Made by a program: the position numbers and the translations under genes
In this document: positions 25,027 through 34,303 of the stretch, piece after piece
Layout: each line of letters begins with the position of its first letter
How positions within the stretch are numbered: the first letter of the stretch is position 1
The notes under the pieces: model-generated
Databases searched by the model: none
What the model was told of the DNA's origin: nothing
Seen by the model: only the letters and a program-made list of their open reading frames with translations
Assembly: GCA_002362105.1 (NCBI GenBank)
Contig: DETD01000031.1
Coordinates: 159,305 to 206,296 of the forward strand
DNA length: 46,992 bases
Direction: 5' to 3'
Origin: Bacteroidales bacterium UBA3297
GTDB lineage: Bacteria > Bacteroidota > Bacteroidia > Bacteroidales > Paludibacteraceae

Positions 25027-26286
25027 TCAGTTAGAAGATGCGACCTGATGGTAGTTGCCACGCAAGTCTTTCAGATTGAGCAGAACAGCCTTGTCGCCAG
25101 GATAAACGCGAAGCACATAGCGGTAGACCGAGCCCGGATGCAAGCCATTGGCCGAGATATAGAAGCCCTGTGAGGCATCGCTAACGACAGGTACAATAGG
25201 TCCCGCAACGCGTTTGTCTTGTACAAAAATATATCCGCCCTGGAAGTGCATTTTGTTACCCTCGGCCGATTCGAAGACCGTATGTTCCAAAAATTCGGGC
25301 ACTTGTGCGGCCTCCATCTTAACCGGTTCGCCCACATTAGGCACCCCGGCCTTGTTAACCGCCGTATTTTCCAGCATCTGCGCTTTCCGGCCCTGCAGCG
25401 GCAGAAGCATCATAGCCGCCAAAACAGCCACATAGCCCCCCATTGCCAAGAACGACTTCGACTTATTGGCAGCCTGTTCGGCACCCCACTTATAGAGCAG
25501 GAACAAGATGATGGCCGAGCCCGTCAGCACGAACGGCAAGCTAAGCAACTGGCCGACATTCAACAACATACCTTCCTCGAAATCTTCTTGTGGACGTTTG
25601 ATGAACTCCAGCATATAACGGGTCAGGAAAATGCCCAGCAGGAACACCGAGAAGAGCAAGCCCGAACGCTGTGCGGCCTTCGTCTTCCAGTAAAGGTACA
25701 TCAGTATAGAGAATGTGACGAGACAGTAGATAATCTCGTAAATCTGAGTCGGATGGCTAGGTTCGGAGAACCCCGTCGTTTCAGACATAGGATGCAGCAT
25801 AAAGCTGAAAGCCCACGGCAGCGAGGTGGGGTCGCCGTAAATTTCGTGGTTAAAGAGGTTTCCCAAACGGATGCACGCGCCACAAATAGCCACAGCGAGC
25901 ACAATACGGTCGAGCGTCCAAATGTACGTTTTGTGTAAGCCAAACTTCGAAAAAAGGAACAAGCCAAAGAGGATGCCGAAAGCGCCACCGTGACTAGAGA
26001 GTCCGCCCTTCCAGACATAAAGCATTTCGAACGGATGCGAAGAGAAATGCTCCCACTCGTAGAACAGGCAGTGACCGACACGGGCACCGATAATGGTAGA
26101 GAAGACCATGACAAGGAAGAGTTTGTCCATCGTACCCTCGGGCAGTTTCTCCTTATCGTAAATCTTGCTTTCGACCCAATAGCCCAACAAGAGCCCCACC
26201 GCCCACATCAGTCCGTACCAGCGGACAGAAAGCGAGCCAAGGTTCAGCAGTTCCGGATTCCACGTCCAAGTAATAAAACCAAGCAT
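25027..26286 (-). CDS. lgt: Prolipoprotein diacylglyceryl transferase Lgt with C-terminal extension
   Basis: The first 270 residues are a normal Lgt, which adds diacylglycerol to the lipobox Cys of prolipoproteins in the inner membrane. Seven membrane helices, the HGG pattern in GGLSSHGGAFG (94-104) and the signature GACIRLGNLFNHEIYGDPT (136-154) are visible. Unlike standard Lgt (about 260-300 aa), the protein goes on to 419 aa: an eighth membrane helix at about 279-297 and then 120 soluble residues rich in beta strands, ending in SVYRYVLRVYPGDKAVLLNL. If Lgt has its usual C-in topology, the extra helix places this domain in the periplasm. The gene follows secA after 81 nt with a terminator between. 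Confidence 0.93.
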   Translation of the reverse strand: MLGFITWTWNPELLNLGSLSVRWYGLMWAVGLLLGYWVESKIYDKEKLPEGTMDKLFLVMVFSTIIGARVGHCLFYEWEHFSSHPFEMLYVWKGGLSSHGGAFGILFGLFLFSKFGLHKTYIWTLDRIVLAVAICGACIRLGNLFNHEIYGDPTSLPWAFSFMLHPMSETTGFSEPSHPTQIYEIIYCLVTFSILMYLYWKTKAAQRSGLLFSVFLLGIFLTRYMLEFIKRPQEDFEEGMLLNVGQLLSLPFVLTGSAIILFLLYKWGAEQAANKSKSFLAMGGYVAVLAAMMLLPLQGRKAQMLENTAVNKAGVPNVGEPVKMEAAQVPEFLEHTVFESAEGNKMHFQGGYIFVQDKRVAGPIVPVVSDASQGFYISANGLHPGSVYRYVLRVYPGDKAVLLNLKDLRGNYHQVASSN

Positions 26287-26294
26287 AATAAAAT

Positions 26295-26342
26295 AAAAGA
26301 AAAAAAGAGAAAGGTTACCAGCGACCCATGGCCCCGGTAACC
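26295..26342 (-). terminator. Terminator of secA
   Basis: GGTTACC/GGTAACC with a 16-nt loop; the minus strand continues as TTTCTCTTTTTTTC. It leaves only about 10-25 nt before the lgt start, so lgt may partly depend on readthrough. Confidence 0.6.
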
Positions 26343-26367
26343 CTTCCCACTGTATTTGAACTAAAAG

Positions 26368-29300
26368 TTATTCAGCATTTTTTCCATGGCAGTTCTTGTA
26401 CTTCTTGCCACTGCCGCAAGGGCATGGATCGTTTCTACCAATCTTCTTGCCGGCGTAATTCGGGTCACGCAGTTGTTGCTGTTCAGCCGCAGCCTCCATT
26501 TCAGCGCGATGACGAGCCGCCATCAGGCGTCGGCGTTCAGCAATTTCCTCTTGTGTTGGAATAGCAGGAGCCTCCTGGCTTTCAACAGCCTGCTGGCTCT
26601 GTTGCTGCTGCATTTGAGCCGCCATTTCCTGCATGCGTGCCTGTTCTTCAGGAGTAGGAGCAGGAATCTGCATACGCATGAGAACAGAAACCGCCGCAGC
26701 GTTCATTCTACGAAGCATATTGTCGTAAAGCTTAAACGCCTCAATCTTGTAGATAAGGAGCGGATCTTTCTGCTCGTAGCTAGCATTCTGAACAGAGTCG
26801 CGCAACTCGTCCATATCGCGAAGGTGTTCCTTCCAGTGCTCGTCGATAGTGTGCAACAGCACAGCACGCTCGAACACCTTAACCACCTCTTTACCCTCAG
26901 ACTCGTAAGCAGCCTGCAAGTTAACAGGGATATTGTAGGTAACACGACCGTCGGTGATAGGAATTGCTATATTCTGGTATTGACCGCCCTGCTGTTCAAA
27001 GACACTCTTAATAACAGGGAATGTAGTAGTAGCAATAGCAGCGGTCTTGCGCTTGAATGCAGCCATAGCCTCGTCGAACACCTTTTGAGCAACAACTTCT
27101 TCCCTCAGGTTGTAGAAATCATCTTCAGAAAGTTCAGTATCGAGAGCCAAAGTGCGGATCAAGTCTTCCTTATAGAGTTCGAAGCTGTGTCTATCGCGAG
27201 CCGACTCGGTAAAGCGAGCGATGGTGTTGAAAATCATATTCATGATGTTCACACCCATACGTTCACCGTTCAAAGTCTGGCGGCGTTCCTTATAGATACC
27301 CTCACGCTGCGCGTTCATCACGTCGTCGTACTCCAACAAACGCTTACGCACACCGAAGTGGTTTTCCTCGACACGGCGCTGAGCTCTTTCGATAGCCTTA
27401 GAGACCATAGAGTGTTCGATAACCTCGCCTTCCTTGAAGCCCATTCTATCCATAAGTCCGGCAATCTTTTCAGAACCGAACAGACGCATCAGCTTATCTT
27501 CAAGAGAGACAAAGAATACAGAAGAACCCGGATCACCCTGACGACCAGAACGACCACGCAACTGGCGGTCGACACGGCGAGACTCGTGGCGTTCGGTACC
27601 AATAATAGCCAAACCACCTGCAGCCTTCACCTCGTCGCTCAACTTAATGTCGGTACCACGACCCGCCATGTTGGTAGCGATAGTCACCTTGCCCGACAAA
27701 CCGGCGTTGGCAACAATTTCAGCCTCGCGCTGGTGCTGCTTGGCGTTCAACACATCGTGGCTGATGTGGCGCATTGTCAGCATCTTGCTGAGGAGTTCCG
27801 AGATTTCGACAGAAGTCGTACCTACCAAGACCGGACGGCCTGCACTGGTAAGTCTTTCGATTTCTTCGATAACGGCGTTATACTTTTCACGCTTCGTACG
27901 ATAAACGCGGTCATCCATATCCTTACGCGCAATTGGGCGGTTGGTAGGGATAACAACGACATCGAGCTTATAGATGTCCCAGAACTCACCAGCCTCGGTT
28001 TCGGCAGTACCGGTCATACCAGCCAACTTGTGGTACATACGGAAGTAGTTCTGGAGGGTAATAGTAGCGAAAGTCTGGGTAGCAGCCTGCACCTCGACGC
28101 GCTCCTTAGCCTCAATAGCCTGGTGCAAACCGTCGGAATAGCGTCGGCCATCCATAATACGGCCGGTCTGTTCGTCGACAATCTTAACCTGACCATCGAT
28201 AATCACATACTGGTCATCCTTCTGGAACAAGGTATAGGCCTTGAGGAGCTGGTTAACGGTATGGATACGTTCAGACTTGACAGAATAGTTCTGCAAGAGT
28301 TCGTCCTTCTTAGCCACCTTCTCTTCCTTAGAGAGGCCCATCTTCTCGAGCGCTGCGATTTCAGAACCGATATCAGGCATCACGAAGAACTTAGGGTCAT
28401 CGGAAGCACCGGTCAGTTCATTGATACCCTTGTCGGTCAACTCGATAGAGTTATTTTTTTCTTCGATAACAAAGTACAGCGGATTCGTAGCCTCCGGCAT
28501 GTTACGGTTGTTATCCTGCATATAGTACTCTTCCGTCTTCAGCAAAATGGTCTTGATACCTTCCTCGCTGAGGTACTTGATGAGCGGAGTATTCTTAGGA
28601 AGCGCCTTGTAAGAGCGGAAGAGGGCGAGACCACCTTCCTTCTGCGACTCCTTATCAGGAGAGGCCAACAAACGTTTCGCCTCGGCCAGATAATCGGTAG
28701 CCAGTTTACGCTGCTTTGCCACCAAAGCCTCGACACGAGGACAGAGCGACTCGTACTGCTGGTCGTGAGCACGCGGAACAGGGCCGGCAATAATCAACGG
28801 TGTACGAGCATCGTCGATCAAGACAGAGTCGACCTCGTCGACGATAGCGTAGTTGTGACTGCGCTGCACCAACTCGCCAACGCTAGAAGCCATATTGTCG
28901 CGCAAATAGTCGAAACCAAATTCGTTGTTAGTACCGAAGGTGATGTCGGCCATATAAGCCTTACGGCGGGCGTTAGAGTTAGGCTGGTGTTTATCGATAC
29001 AGTCGACGCTAAGACCATGGAACTGGTACAAAGGCCCCATCCACTCAGAGTCACGTTTCGACAAGTAGTCGTTAACGGTGATGACATGCACACCATTGCC
29101 GGTAAGGGCATTCAAGAAAACAGGCAAGGTAGCCACCAAGGTTTTACCCTCACCAGTAGCCATTTCGGCAATTTTACCCTTGTGGAGAACCACACCACCG
29201 AACAACTGGCACTGGTAGTGCGACATGTTCCAGGTGATTTCAGAGCCACCGGCCATCCAGTGGTTGTGGTAAATAGCTTTGTCGCCATCGATAGTAAGGA

Positions 29301-29730
29301 AGTCCTTGCCTTCAGCAGCCAACTGGCGGTCGAAGTCAGAAGCGGTAACTTCCACTTCACCCTCCGACAAACGGCGGGCAGTATCTTTAACAATAGCAAA
29401 AACCTCAGGAAGTTTCTCGTCGAGGATGATTTCCAACTTGTCGACCTTAGCCTTCTCGAGTTTGTCGATTTCGGCGTAAGTCTTCTCGCGCTCCTCAATC
29501 TCCTGTCCTTCGATTTGCGCCTTCAAAGCGTTAATCTTAGCTGTTTCCTCAGCCACATACTGCTGAATTTCAGTACGTATATAGAGGGTCTTTTGACGAA
29601 GATCATCGTTAGACAGGCTTTGGATGGTAGGATAAACCATCTCGATTTTTTCGATGTAAGGCATGATAATCTTTTTATCTTTTTTAGCCTTATCACCGAG
29701 CACTTTCGATAAAATATTAAAAAATCCCAT
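26368..29730 (-). CDS. secA: Protein translocase ATPase SecA
   Basis: The 1120-aa motor drives preproteins through SecYEG. Walker A (GEGKT in MATGEGKTLVA, near residue 190) and DEVDS (near 296) are intact, with motif VI in RQLRGRSGRQGDPG. A zinc-binding SEC-C tail CxCx8CH closes the protein (Cys1103, Cys1105, Cys1114, His1115). Insertions make it larger than the 900-aa E. coli form, as usual for Bacteroidota. ATG 29730 (MGFFNILSK) is preferred over the in-frame TTG at 29748. It is followed by a terminator and lgt, so export and lipoprotein processing genes adjoin. Confidence 0.97.
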   Translation of the reverse strand: MGFFNILSKVLGDKAKKDKKIIMPYIEKIEMVYPTIQSLSNDDLRQKTLYIRTEIQQYVAEETAKINALKAQIEGQEIEEREKTYAEIDKLEKAKVDKLEIILDEKLPEVFAIVKDTARRLSEGEVEVTASDFDRQLAAEGKDFLTIDGDKAIYHNHWMAGGSEITWNMSHYQCQLFGGVVLHKGKIAEMATGEGKTLVATLPVFLNALTGNGVHVITVNDYLSKRDSEWMGPLYQFHGLSVDCIDKHQPNSNARRKAYMADITFGTNNEFGFDYLRDNMASSVGELVQRSHNYAIVDEVDSVLIDDARTPLIIAGPVPRAHDQQYESLCPRVEALVAKQRKLATDYLAEAKRLLASPDKESQKEGGLALFRSYKALPKNTPLIKYLSEEGIKTILLKTEEYYMQDNNRNMPEATNPLYFVIEEKNNSIELTDKGINELTGASDDPKFFVMPDIGSEIAALEKMGLSKEEKVAKKDELLQNYSVKSERIHTVNQLLKAYTLFQKDDQYVIIDGQVKIVDEQTGRIMDGRRYSDGLHQAIEAKERVEVQAATQTFATITLQNYFRMYHKLAGMTGTAETEAGEFWDIYKLDVVVIPTNRPIARKDMDDRVYRTKREKYNAVIEEIERLTSAGRPVLVGTTSVEISELLSKMLTMRHISHDVLNAKQHQREAEIVANAGLSGKVTIATNMAGRGTDIKLSDEVKAAGGLAIIGTERHESRRVDRQLRGRSGRQGDPGSSVFFVSLEDKLMRLFGSEKIAGLMDRMGFKEGEVIEHSMVSKAIERAQRRVEENHFGVRKRLLEYDDVMNAQREGIYKERRQTLNGERMGVNIMNMIFNTIARFTESARDRHSFELYKEDLIRTLALDTELSEDDFYNLREEVVAQKVFDEAMAAFKRKTAAIATTTFPVIKSVFEQQGGQYQNIAIPITDGRVTYNIPVNLQAAYESEGKEVVKVFERAVLLHTIDEHWKEHLRDMDELRDSVQNASYEQKDPLLIYKIEAFKLYDNMLRRMNAAAVSVLMRMQIPAPTPEEQARMQEMAAQMQQQQSQQAVESQEAPAIPTQEEIAERRRLMAARHRAEMEAAAEQQQLRDPNYAGKKIGRNDPCPCGSGKKYKNCHGKNAE

Positions 29731-29800
29731 AGAATTTATTGTCCGCAAAAACAGCGGCGTATACTAAATATGTTTTTAATTGCCTAATTGCACTTGAAAG

Positions 29801-29808
29801 CAAAAATA
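29801..29808 (-). promoter_or_regulatory. -7 element of secA
   Basis: The minus strand reads TATTTTTG, giving a leader of about 65 nt. No clear -33 box. The rest of 29731-30010 holds only a weak hairpin and no gene. Confidence 0.4.
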
Positions 29809-29946
29809 ATGAAAATATATGATATTCTCCCATTAAATCACAGCAAAGAATGTTCCACACCGAAAAAAGTGACAGATTGGCAAAAGCAGAGAGCCGGCAA
29901 CCCCAACAAACAGGTGCCACGCAACGCGCTTCCGGGGGGAAAGAAC

Positions 29947-29977
29947 AAGGGGCAGACAAGCGTCCACCCCCTGTTTT
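29947..29977 (-). terminator. Possible terminator of the MscS-type channel gene
   Basis: GGGGCAGAC/GTCCACCCC can fold with an internal mismatch; the T-rich stretch after it on the minus strand is weak. Confidence 0.35.
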
Positions 29978-30010
29978 CGGTTAGAATTCCGACGTACGAC
30001 AGAATGTCAG

Positions 30011-32872
30011 TTATTTGTGTTCAATTACATGCACATCGCGCTGTGGGAACGGAATAGTGATGCCGTTAGCGTTCAGAGCATTGTAGATAGCCTCAAGGCA
30101 GCGACCCTTTACCCAATACTTTTTCGCCACATCGGACCAAAGCGAAACGAAAAGATTGACACTGCTTTCGCCAAATTCAGAAACGACCACTTTAACACCC
30201 TTTTCAATATCGATAGCATTACGGCCGTCTTCCAACTTATAGTTGCAAGCACCAATAGCATCGGTAATCACCTTGCGCGCCTTGTCGATGTCGGAGCCAT
30301 AAGCAATGCCGACAGTCAGCGGCAGGAACTCGTATTCGTGGTTGGTGGTCAGGTTCTTAAAGTTCTTAGCAAAGAGCGAAGCGTTCAAGAAAGCGATACG
30401 GCAACCGTCGAGCGTAGAGATAGTGGTACTCTGGTAGGCGATTTTCTCGACCTTACCACGCACGCCGTCGCACTCAATCCACTCGCCCACCTTCAAACGG
30501 CCAGTCATCAGCGAAATACCGTAGAAGAGGTTCTCGAGCAAGTCCTTCATCGCGAAACCGACACCCGTAGCCAAACCCGCCGTAACGATAGAGATACCCG
30601 ACTTTGGTACCTGCAACAGGCTGAGAAGCGTAATGAAGTAAATGCCCCAAACCAGCAACGACGCGAAGTTGTTGAACATGGTCGCACTCGACTCGGCATC
30701 CTTCAGGTTGCGGATGATGGAGAAGTGAAGGTAAATAGCCTTGAGCAGATAGTTGAAGAACTTGAAAATGAAGAAGAGCGCAATAGCCAATGTGATTTTA
30801 AAGATTGACAACTGGATGACACCCTCGACATCGATAAAGTTATAGAAGAAGATGGTTTTACAGAACTCCGTCAGATTAAAGACGTCGGCCGCCAGAATAA
30901 TAGAGAAGAAGACCGAGAAAGAGGCCAACACCGGTACCACACAAATGCGCAGGAAGTCGAACAACCACGTTTGTGAGATATAGTAGCTGCGCTGCTTCAT
31001 GTTGCGCACATCGACCATAATTTCCTCGAACTTTTTAGCCTTGATGCCATTCAGCTTGACCTCGAGATTGTAAGCCGCCTTGCGCATTTTTTCAGAAAGA
31101 TGCTTCTCTTCCATCTTGCTCAAGATGTCGAACAAAGAAGTGATGGTATGCACACAAGTCAGCTGGAACAACCACCAGATGAGAATCTGCAAAGCCATAA
31201 AGGTATAGCCGTTGAAAGACACCGCCAGCGAAGCCACCATGACGAAGAATGACAGCCAAGCGTAGATAACGTCGGTATGAATCAGTTTCTCTTCCGCACG
31301 GGTCAATTCCAGTTCCTTACTAGCCACCGCCTCGCGCGAGTCTTTAAGTTTCTTTTCACGAATCTTCTCGTCTAGATTAGCGAGCGTATGGTTGTCTTCA
31401 CTCAACACGTATTTCGGAACACCGTTCTTTTTAACAGCCTCTTCATTCTCGGCACGCATCCACGCGTCAAGTTTCTTGTGGACATTCGCCTTCACCTTTT
31501 CATTCTGTTCGATGCGGAACTTGCGGTTTGACCACCACTGGAAGCAACAGAAGAGAGTCACCAGGAGCGGGAAGCCCAGATTGAGCACATCGTTAGGGAC
31601 AAAAATGATACGCAGGCATATAATGAAAAAGCCCATAAGCAGCATAGGGGTGTAGAGCACAAATCCACCCTTGATGTAGTCGCCCGGCAGGCGCACCAAA
31701 AGGGAGAGCAGAATAACACCCAAGAGCCAGGCATACTCGATGAGCAGTTTCGAAGCCATAACCAAGAAGTTGTGGTGCATAAACGAGATGACCACCATAA
31801 GGGCGATAGAGAAAAGGAACACCGCAAGCGCAAGTGCCACACAAACACGTTTGTCTTTGCAGGTATTGGCAAATTTGCGTAGAATGGTATAACGGGTTGT
31901 ATCTTTATGCTTTTTCGAATAGATAGAAAGTCCCTTTACAATCAGCGAAGCAATAAAACCAGCCACCAACATATAGAAAAGCGAGAACGCGATAAGACCG
32001 AACACAATGGAGCCACGCCATTCGGAGTGCAGTTCGCGGCTGCCGTTGTCGGTATACTTTTCCTTTATCTGTTGTGAAGCCTTAAACAGGTAACGACGCA
32101 GATTTTTATAGATAGACGGATAAGAAGCGCCCCCCTCGATAAAGATTTCGCGCTGTAGTTTTTGGTAGCGACCTTCGGCATAGTCGTTCGCCTCCTTCAA
32201 ATGGGTCTGCACAAACTCGTAATGCTCATTGTCGGCCTGCACGTCGGCCAGCATTCTCTTATAAGACTCGAGCAGAGCACCGGCATATTCGAGGCAGGCA
32301 GCACGATCGGCCTGTCCGAGAGAGTCGAGCATACCTTCCTTCATTTTCGCCATAGCGGCCGTGTCTTTCCTCATTTCCTGGCTCATCTGCATCATCCGTC
32401 GCTTCACCGCCTTGATTGAGTCAGGCGACATACCGGCAAACATAGAGTCGCGTGCAGCAGAAGTAATTGGCGGAATTTTCTCGAGCGAAGAAATCAGTTC
32501 GGTATAACGTTCAATTTCGCCATTCATTGCATTCACAATGTTGTTGAACGGCTTCAACTGGTTTGAGAAGTCTTTGTATAAAGAGATAGCCTCGTTGCAA
32601 GCGTAAGCCAAATCGAACGTATAGTCTTGTTTTTGTGAATAGAGCATCAGCCCAATCTGGTTACTGCGTTGCATCACCTCCAGAATTTCGGTGTGCTGAT
32701 TTTTATTCAAAGCCCGGTACCAGGACTCCATGCGTTGCTGGTCTCTCAGATTCTGTTCCAATTCCAAACGAAGAACCGACAAAGTCTTACCCAGCGTCTG
32801 TTCCTTTAGCACAGCAAATGCTGGCGAAACACAGGCCAACACCAGCAGTAAAGCCGAAACGATTTTTTTCAT
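30011..32872 (-). CDS. Large MscS-family mechanosensitive channel
   Basis: The 953-aa protein starts with a signal peptide (MKKIVSALLLVLACVSPAFA), then about 270 helical, charged residues likely in the periplasm, about ten membrane helices from residue 290 on, and the conserved MscS pore and beta domain near 740-870: GLATGVGFAMKDLLENLFYG, then MTGRLKVGEWIECDGVRGKVEKI. This is the layout of the large MscK/YbdG-like channels that release solutes on hypo-osmotic shock. The start at 32872 is chosen for its signal peptide and because the -7 box at 32902-32909 lies upstream; the longer frame to 33079 runs into the rubrerythrin gene. Confidence 0.9.
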   Translation of the reverse strand: MKKIVSALLLVLACVSPAFAVLKEQTLGKTLSVLRLELEQNLRDQQRMESWYRALNKNQHTEILEVMQRSNQIGLMLYSQKQDYTFDLAYACNEAISLYKDFSNQLKPFNNIVNAMNGEIERYTELISSLEKIPPITSAARDSMFAGMSPDSIKAVKRRMMQMSQEMRKDTAAMAKMKEGMLDSLGQADRAACLEYAGALLESYKRMLADVQADNEHYEFVQTHLKEANDYAEGRYQKLQREIFIEGGASYPSIYKNLRRYLFKASQQIKEKYTDNGSRELHSEWRGSIVFGLIAFSLFYMLVAGFIASLIVKGLSIYSKKHKDTTRYTILRKFANTCKDKRVCVALALAVFLFSIALMVVISFMHHNFLVMASKLLIEYAWLLGVILLSLLVRLPGDYIKGGFVLYTPMLLMGFFIICLRIIFVPNDVLNLGFPLLVTLFCCFQWWSNRKFRIEQNEKVKANVHKKLDAWMRAENEEAVKKNGVPKYVLSEDNHTLANLDEKIREKKLKDSREAVASKELELTRAEEKLIHTDVIYAWLSFFVMVASLAVSFNGYTFMALQILIWWLFQLTCVHTITSLFDILSKMEEKHLSEKMRKAAYNLEVKLNGIKAKKFEEIMVDVRNMKQRSYYISQTWLFDFLRICVVPVLASFSVFFSIILAADVFNLTEFCKTIFFYNFIDVEGVIQLSIFKITLAIALFFIFKFFNYLLKAIYLHFSIIRNLKDAESSATMFNNFASLLVWGIYFITLLSLLQVPKSGISIVTAGLATGVGFAMKDLLENLFYGISLMTGRLKVGEWIECDGVRGKVEKIAYQSTTISTLDGCRIAFLNASLFAKNFKNLTTNHEYEFLPLTVGIAYGSDIDKARKVITDAIGACNYKLEDGRNAIDIEKGVKVVVSEFGESSVNLFVSLWSDVAKKYWVKGRCLEAIYNALNANGITIPFPQRDVHVIEHK

Positions 32873-32901
32873 GCCGTAAAAAGTCAAAATAGTATTTTTC
32901 A

Positions 32902-32909
32902 CAAAAATA
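32902..32909 (-). promoter_or_regulatory. -7 element of the MscS-type channel gene
   Basis: The minus strand reads TATTTTTG; the leader to 32872 is about 24 nt. It supports the 32872 start. Confidence 0.45.
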
Positions 32910-32974
32910 GTAAAAAGGCATACGACTTGTAACCGAAAACGCCGTATACACACATAAAAAGTCAATATAGACCC

Positions 32975-33011
32975 AAAAAGAAGGGCAAACCGCAAAAACT
33001 GCAGTTTGCCC
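32975..33011 (-). terminator. Terminator of the fur-rubrerythrin operon
   Basis: GGGCAAAC/GTTTGCCC, extended by GCA/TGC past one bulge; the minus strand continues as CTTCTTTTT. It starts 38 nt after the rubrerythrin stop. Confidence 0.75.
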
Positions 33012-33048
33012 CCAAATATGAAAAAACCAATTTGTAAGGAAATAAATC

Positions 33049-33603
33049 TTACTTCTTGTCCGCAAAATAGCGGTTCCAAAGGCCGGCAAAGCCAGCACCG
33101 TGACGAGCCTCGTCCTTTGCCATTTCGTGAACGGTATCGTGAATAGCGTCGTAGTTCAAAGCCTTAGCGTTCTTAGCGATGCGGAGTTTGTCTTCGCAAG
33201 CACCCTGTTCGGCCAACATACGCTTGCGTACGTTTTCCTTGGTAGAGCCAAGCACATCGCCGAGCAATTCAGCGAACTTGGCTGCGTGTTCAGCTTCTTC
33301 GAAAGCATAGCGTTTGAAAGCCTCAGCAATTTCAGGGTAGCCCTCGCGGTCGGCCTGTCGGCTCATCGCCAAGTACATACCCACCTCGCCACACTCGCCA
33401 TTGAAATGATTGTTGAGGTCTTTAATCATCTCCGCATTGTCGACCTTACCGTCGCCAATATGGTGTTCGCAAGCGAAAGAGAGTGCGCCGTCTTCCGAAA
33501 CTTCCTTAAACTTACTACCTGGCACCTTACATACAGGGCACTTTTCTGGTGCAGCATCACCTTCGTGAACATAGCCGCAAACTGGACAAATGAATTTAGC
33601 CAT
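33049..33603 (-). CDS. rbr: Reverse rubrerythrin (peroxide reductase)
   Basis: The 184-aa protein has an N-terminal rubredoxin-like FeCys4 site (Cys6, Cys9, Cys22, Cys25 in CPVC...CPVC) followed by a four-helix ferritin-like diiron domain with ExxH-type ligands (FEEAEHAAKF, KDEARHGAGF). Classical rubrerythrins have the rubredoxin part at the C-terminus; this reversed order belongs to the reverse rubrerythrins that reduce H2O2 in anaerobes. The Fur-family gene upstream stops 39 nt before its start with no new promoter between, so the pair forms a peroxide-defence operon. Confidence 0.93.
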   Translation of the reverse strand: MAKFICPVCGYVHEGDAAPEKCPVCKVPGSKFKEVSEDGALSFACEHHIGDGKVDNAEMIKDLNNHFNGECGEVGMYLAMSRQADREGYPEIAEAFKRYAFEEAEHAAKFAELLGDVLGSTKENVRKRMLAEQGACEDKLRIAKNAKALNYDAIHDTVHEMAKDEARHGAGFAGLWNRYFADKK

Positions 33604-33642
33604 AAGAATGTGTATTTGTTTTGTTGTTAGTATTTATCGTTA

Positions 33643-34065
33643 TTAATCGTTTTTATTGGCGCATTTCGCGCATACCCCCCGGTAGCTGATTTCGACCGAA
33701 CTGATTTCCAGTTCGCCAATCTGCTCTTTATAGAGGCTCGTCAGCTCAGGCAGTTCGTCCTCGAAAATATCGTAGACACCACCACAAACCTGGCACTGGA
33801 AGTGTGCATGGGGTTTAACGTCGCCATCGAAACGGGTCGTGTGCTCGTCGATGTTCAACATCAGCGCCACTTTTTTGTCGGAGAACAGCTTCAACGTGTT
33901 GTACAAAGTTGTTTTCGACAGGGTCGGCAAAGACGGAAGCAACGCCGAATAAATTTCCTCGACAGTTGGATGCGTCTTATGCTTTAACAAATAATCCATA
34001 ATCGCCATGCGTTGTGCAGAGGGTCTTATGCCATGAGAAGACAAGTAGTCTTTTGTCTGTTCCAT
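33643..34065 (-). CDS. Fur-family regulator, PerR-like
   Basis: The 140-aa protein has the winged-helix domain of Fur proteins (IRPSAQRMAIMDYLL, HPTVEEIYSAL, LSKTTLYNTLKLF) and a C-terminal dimer domain with two CxxC zinc sites (CQVC and CAKC). HAHFQC is the metal-site histidine cluster. Pairing with rubrerythrin argues for a peroxide-sensing PerR role more than iron control; this is inference. ATG 34065 is chosen: the in-frame start at 34122 lies within the promoter. Fur-type boxes could not be identified with confidence. Confidence 0.9.
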   Translation of the reverse strand: MEQTKDYLSSHGIRPSAQRMAIMDYLLKHKTHPTVEEIYSALLPSLPTLSKTTLYNTLKLFSDKKVALMLNIDEHTTRFDGDVKPHAHFQCQVCGGVYDIFEDELPELTSLYKEQIGELEISSVEISYRGVCAKCANKND

Positions 34066-34092
34066 CGGTTTTATCTGTTTCTGTTTACAGTA

Positions 34093-34123
34093 CAAAGATA
34101 GAAATGAAAATGAAAATAACAAA
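34093..34123 (-). promoter_or_regulatory. Promoter of the fur-rubrerythrin operon
   Basis: On the minus strand TTTG (34123-34120), 19 nt, TATCTTTG (34100-34093): full consensus. Leader about 22 nt to the ATG at 34065. Confidence 0.7.
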
Positions 34124-34287
34124 GGATTTCGGTAAATATTTTGTATTAATTACAAAATTGTACTTATTTTAAATAACAACCGAATAAAAAGGGCCATAAC
34201 ACGCCAAGACACACATTAATATATAGAAGAACAGGAAAGGGGACCCTAAATGTGACCGGGGCACAGCATATTGCGCTCAGAAATTCG

Positions 34288-34295
34288 TAAATTTG
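34288..34295 (+). promoter_or_regulatory. -7 element next to the ygiQ start
   Basis: TAAATTTG ends 8 nt before the ATG at 34304, so the transcript would be nearly leaderless. It excludes the in-frame start at 34271. Confidence 0.45.
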
Positions 34296-34303
34296 CGACC
34301 AAT

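Noticed and set aside
26386..29712. Antisense open frame of about 1100 codons opposite secA
   Set aside because: It is a codon-usage shadow: the protein has no coherent composition or domain and the sense strand encodes a complete SecA. Similar long antisense frames opposite wbsX, ahcY and GH53 were set aside for the same reason.
29788..30057. Open frame of 89 codons between the MscS-type gene and secA
   Set aside because: Runs into the 3' end of the channel gene, has odd composition, no homologue recognised and a promoter of secA within it.
32873..33079. N-terminal extension of the MscS-type channel
   Set aside because: It would cover the promoter, the terminator of the rubrerythrin gene and part of that gene; the signal peptide starts at 32872.
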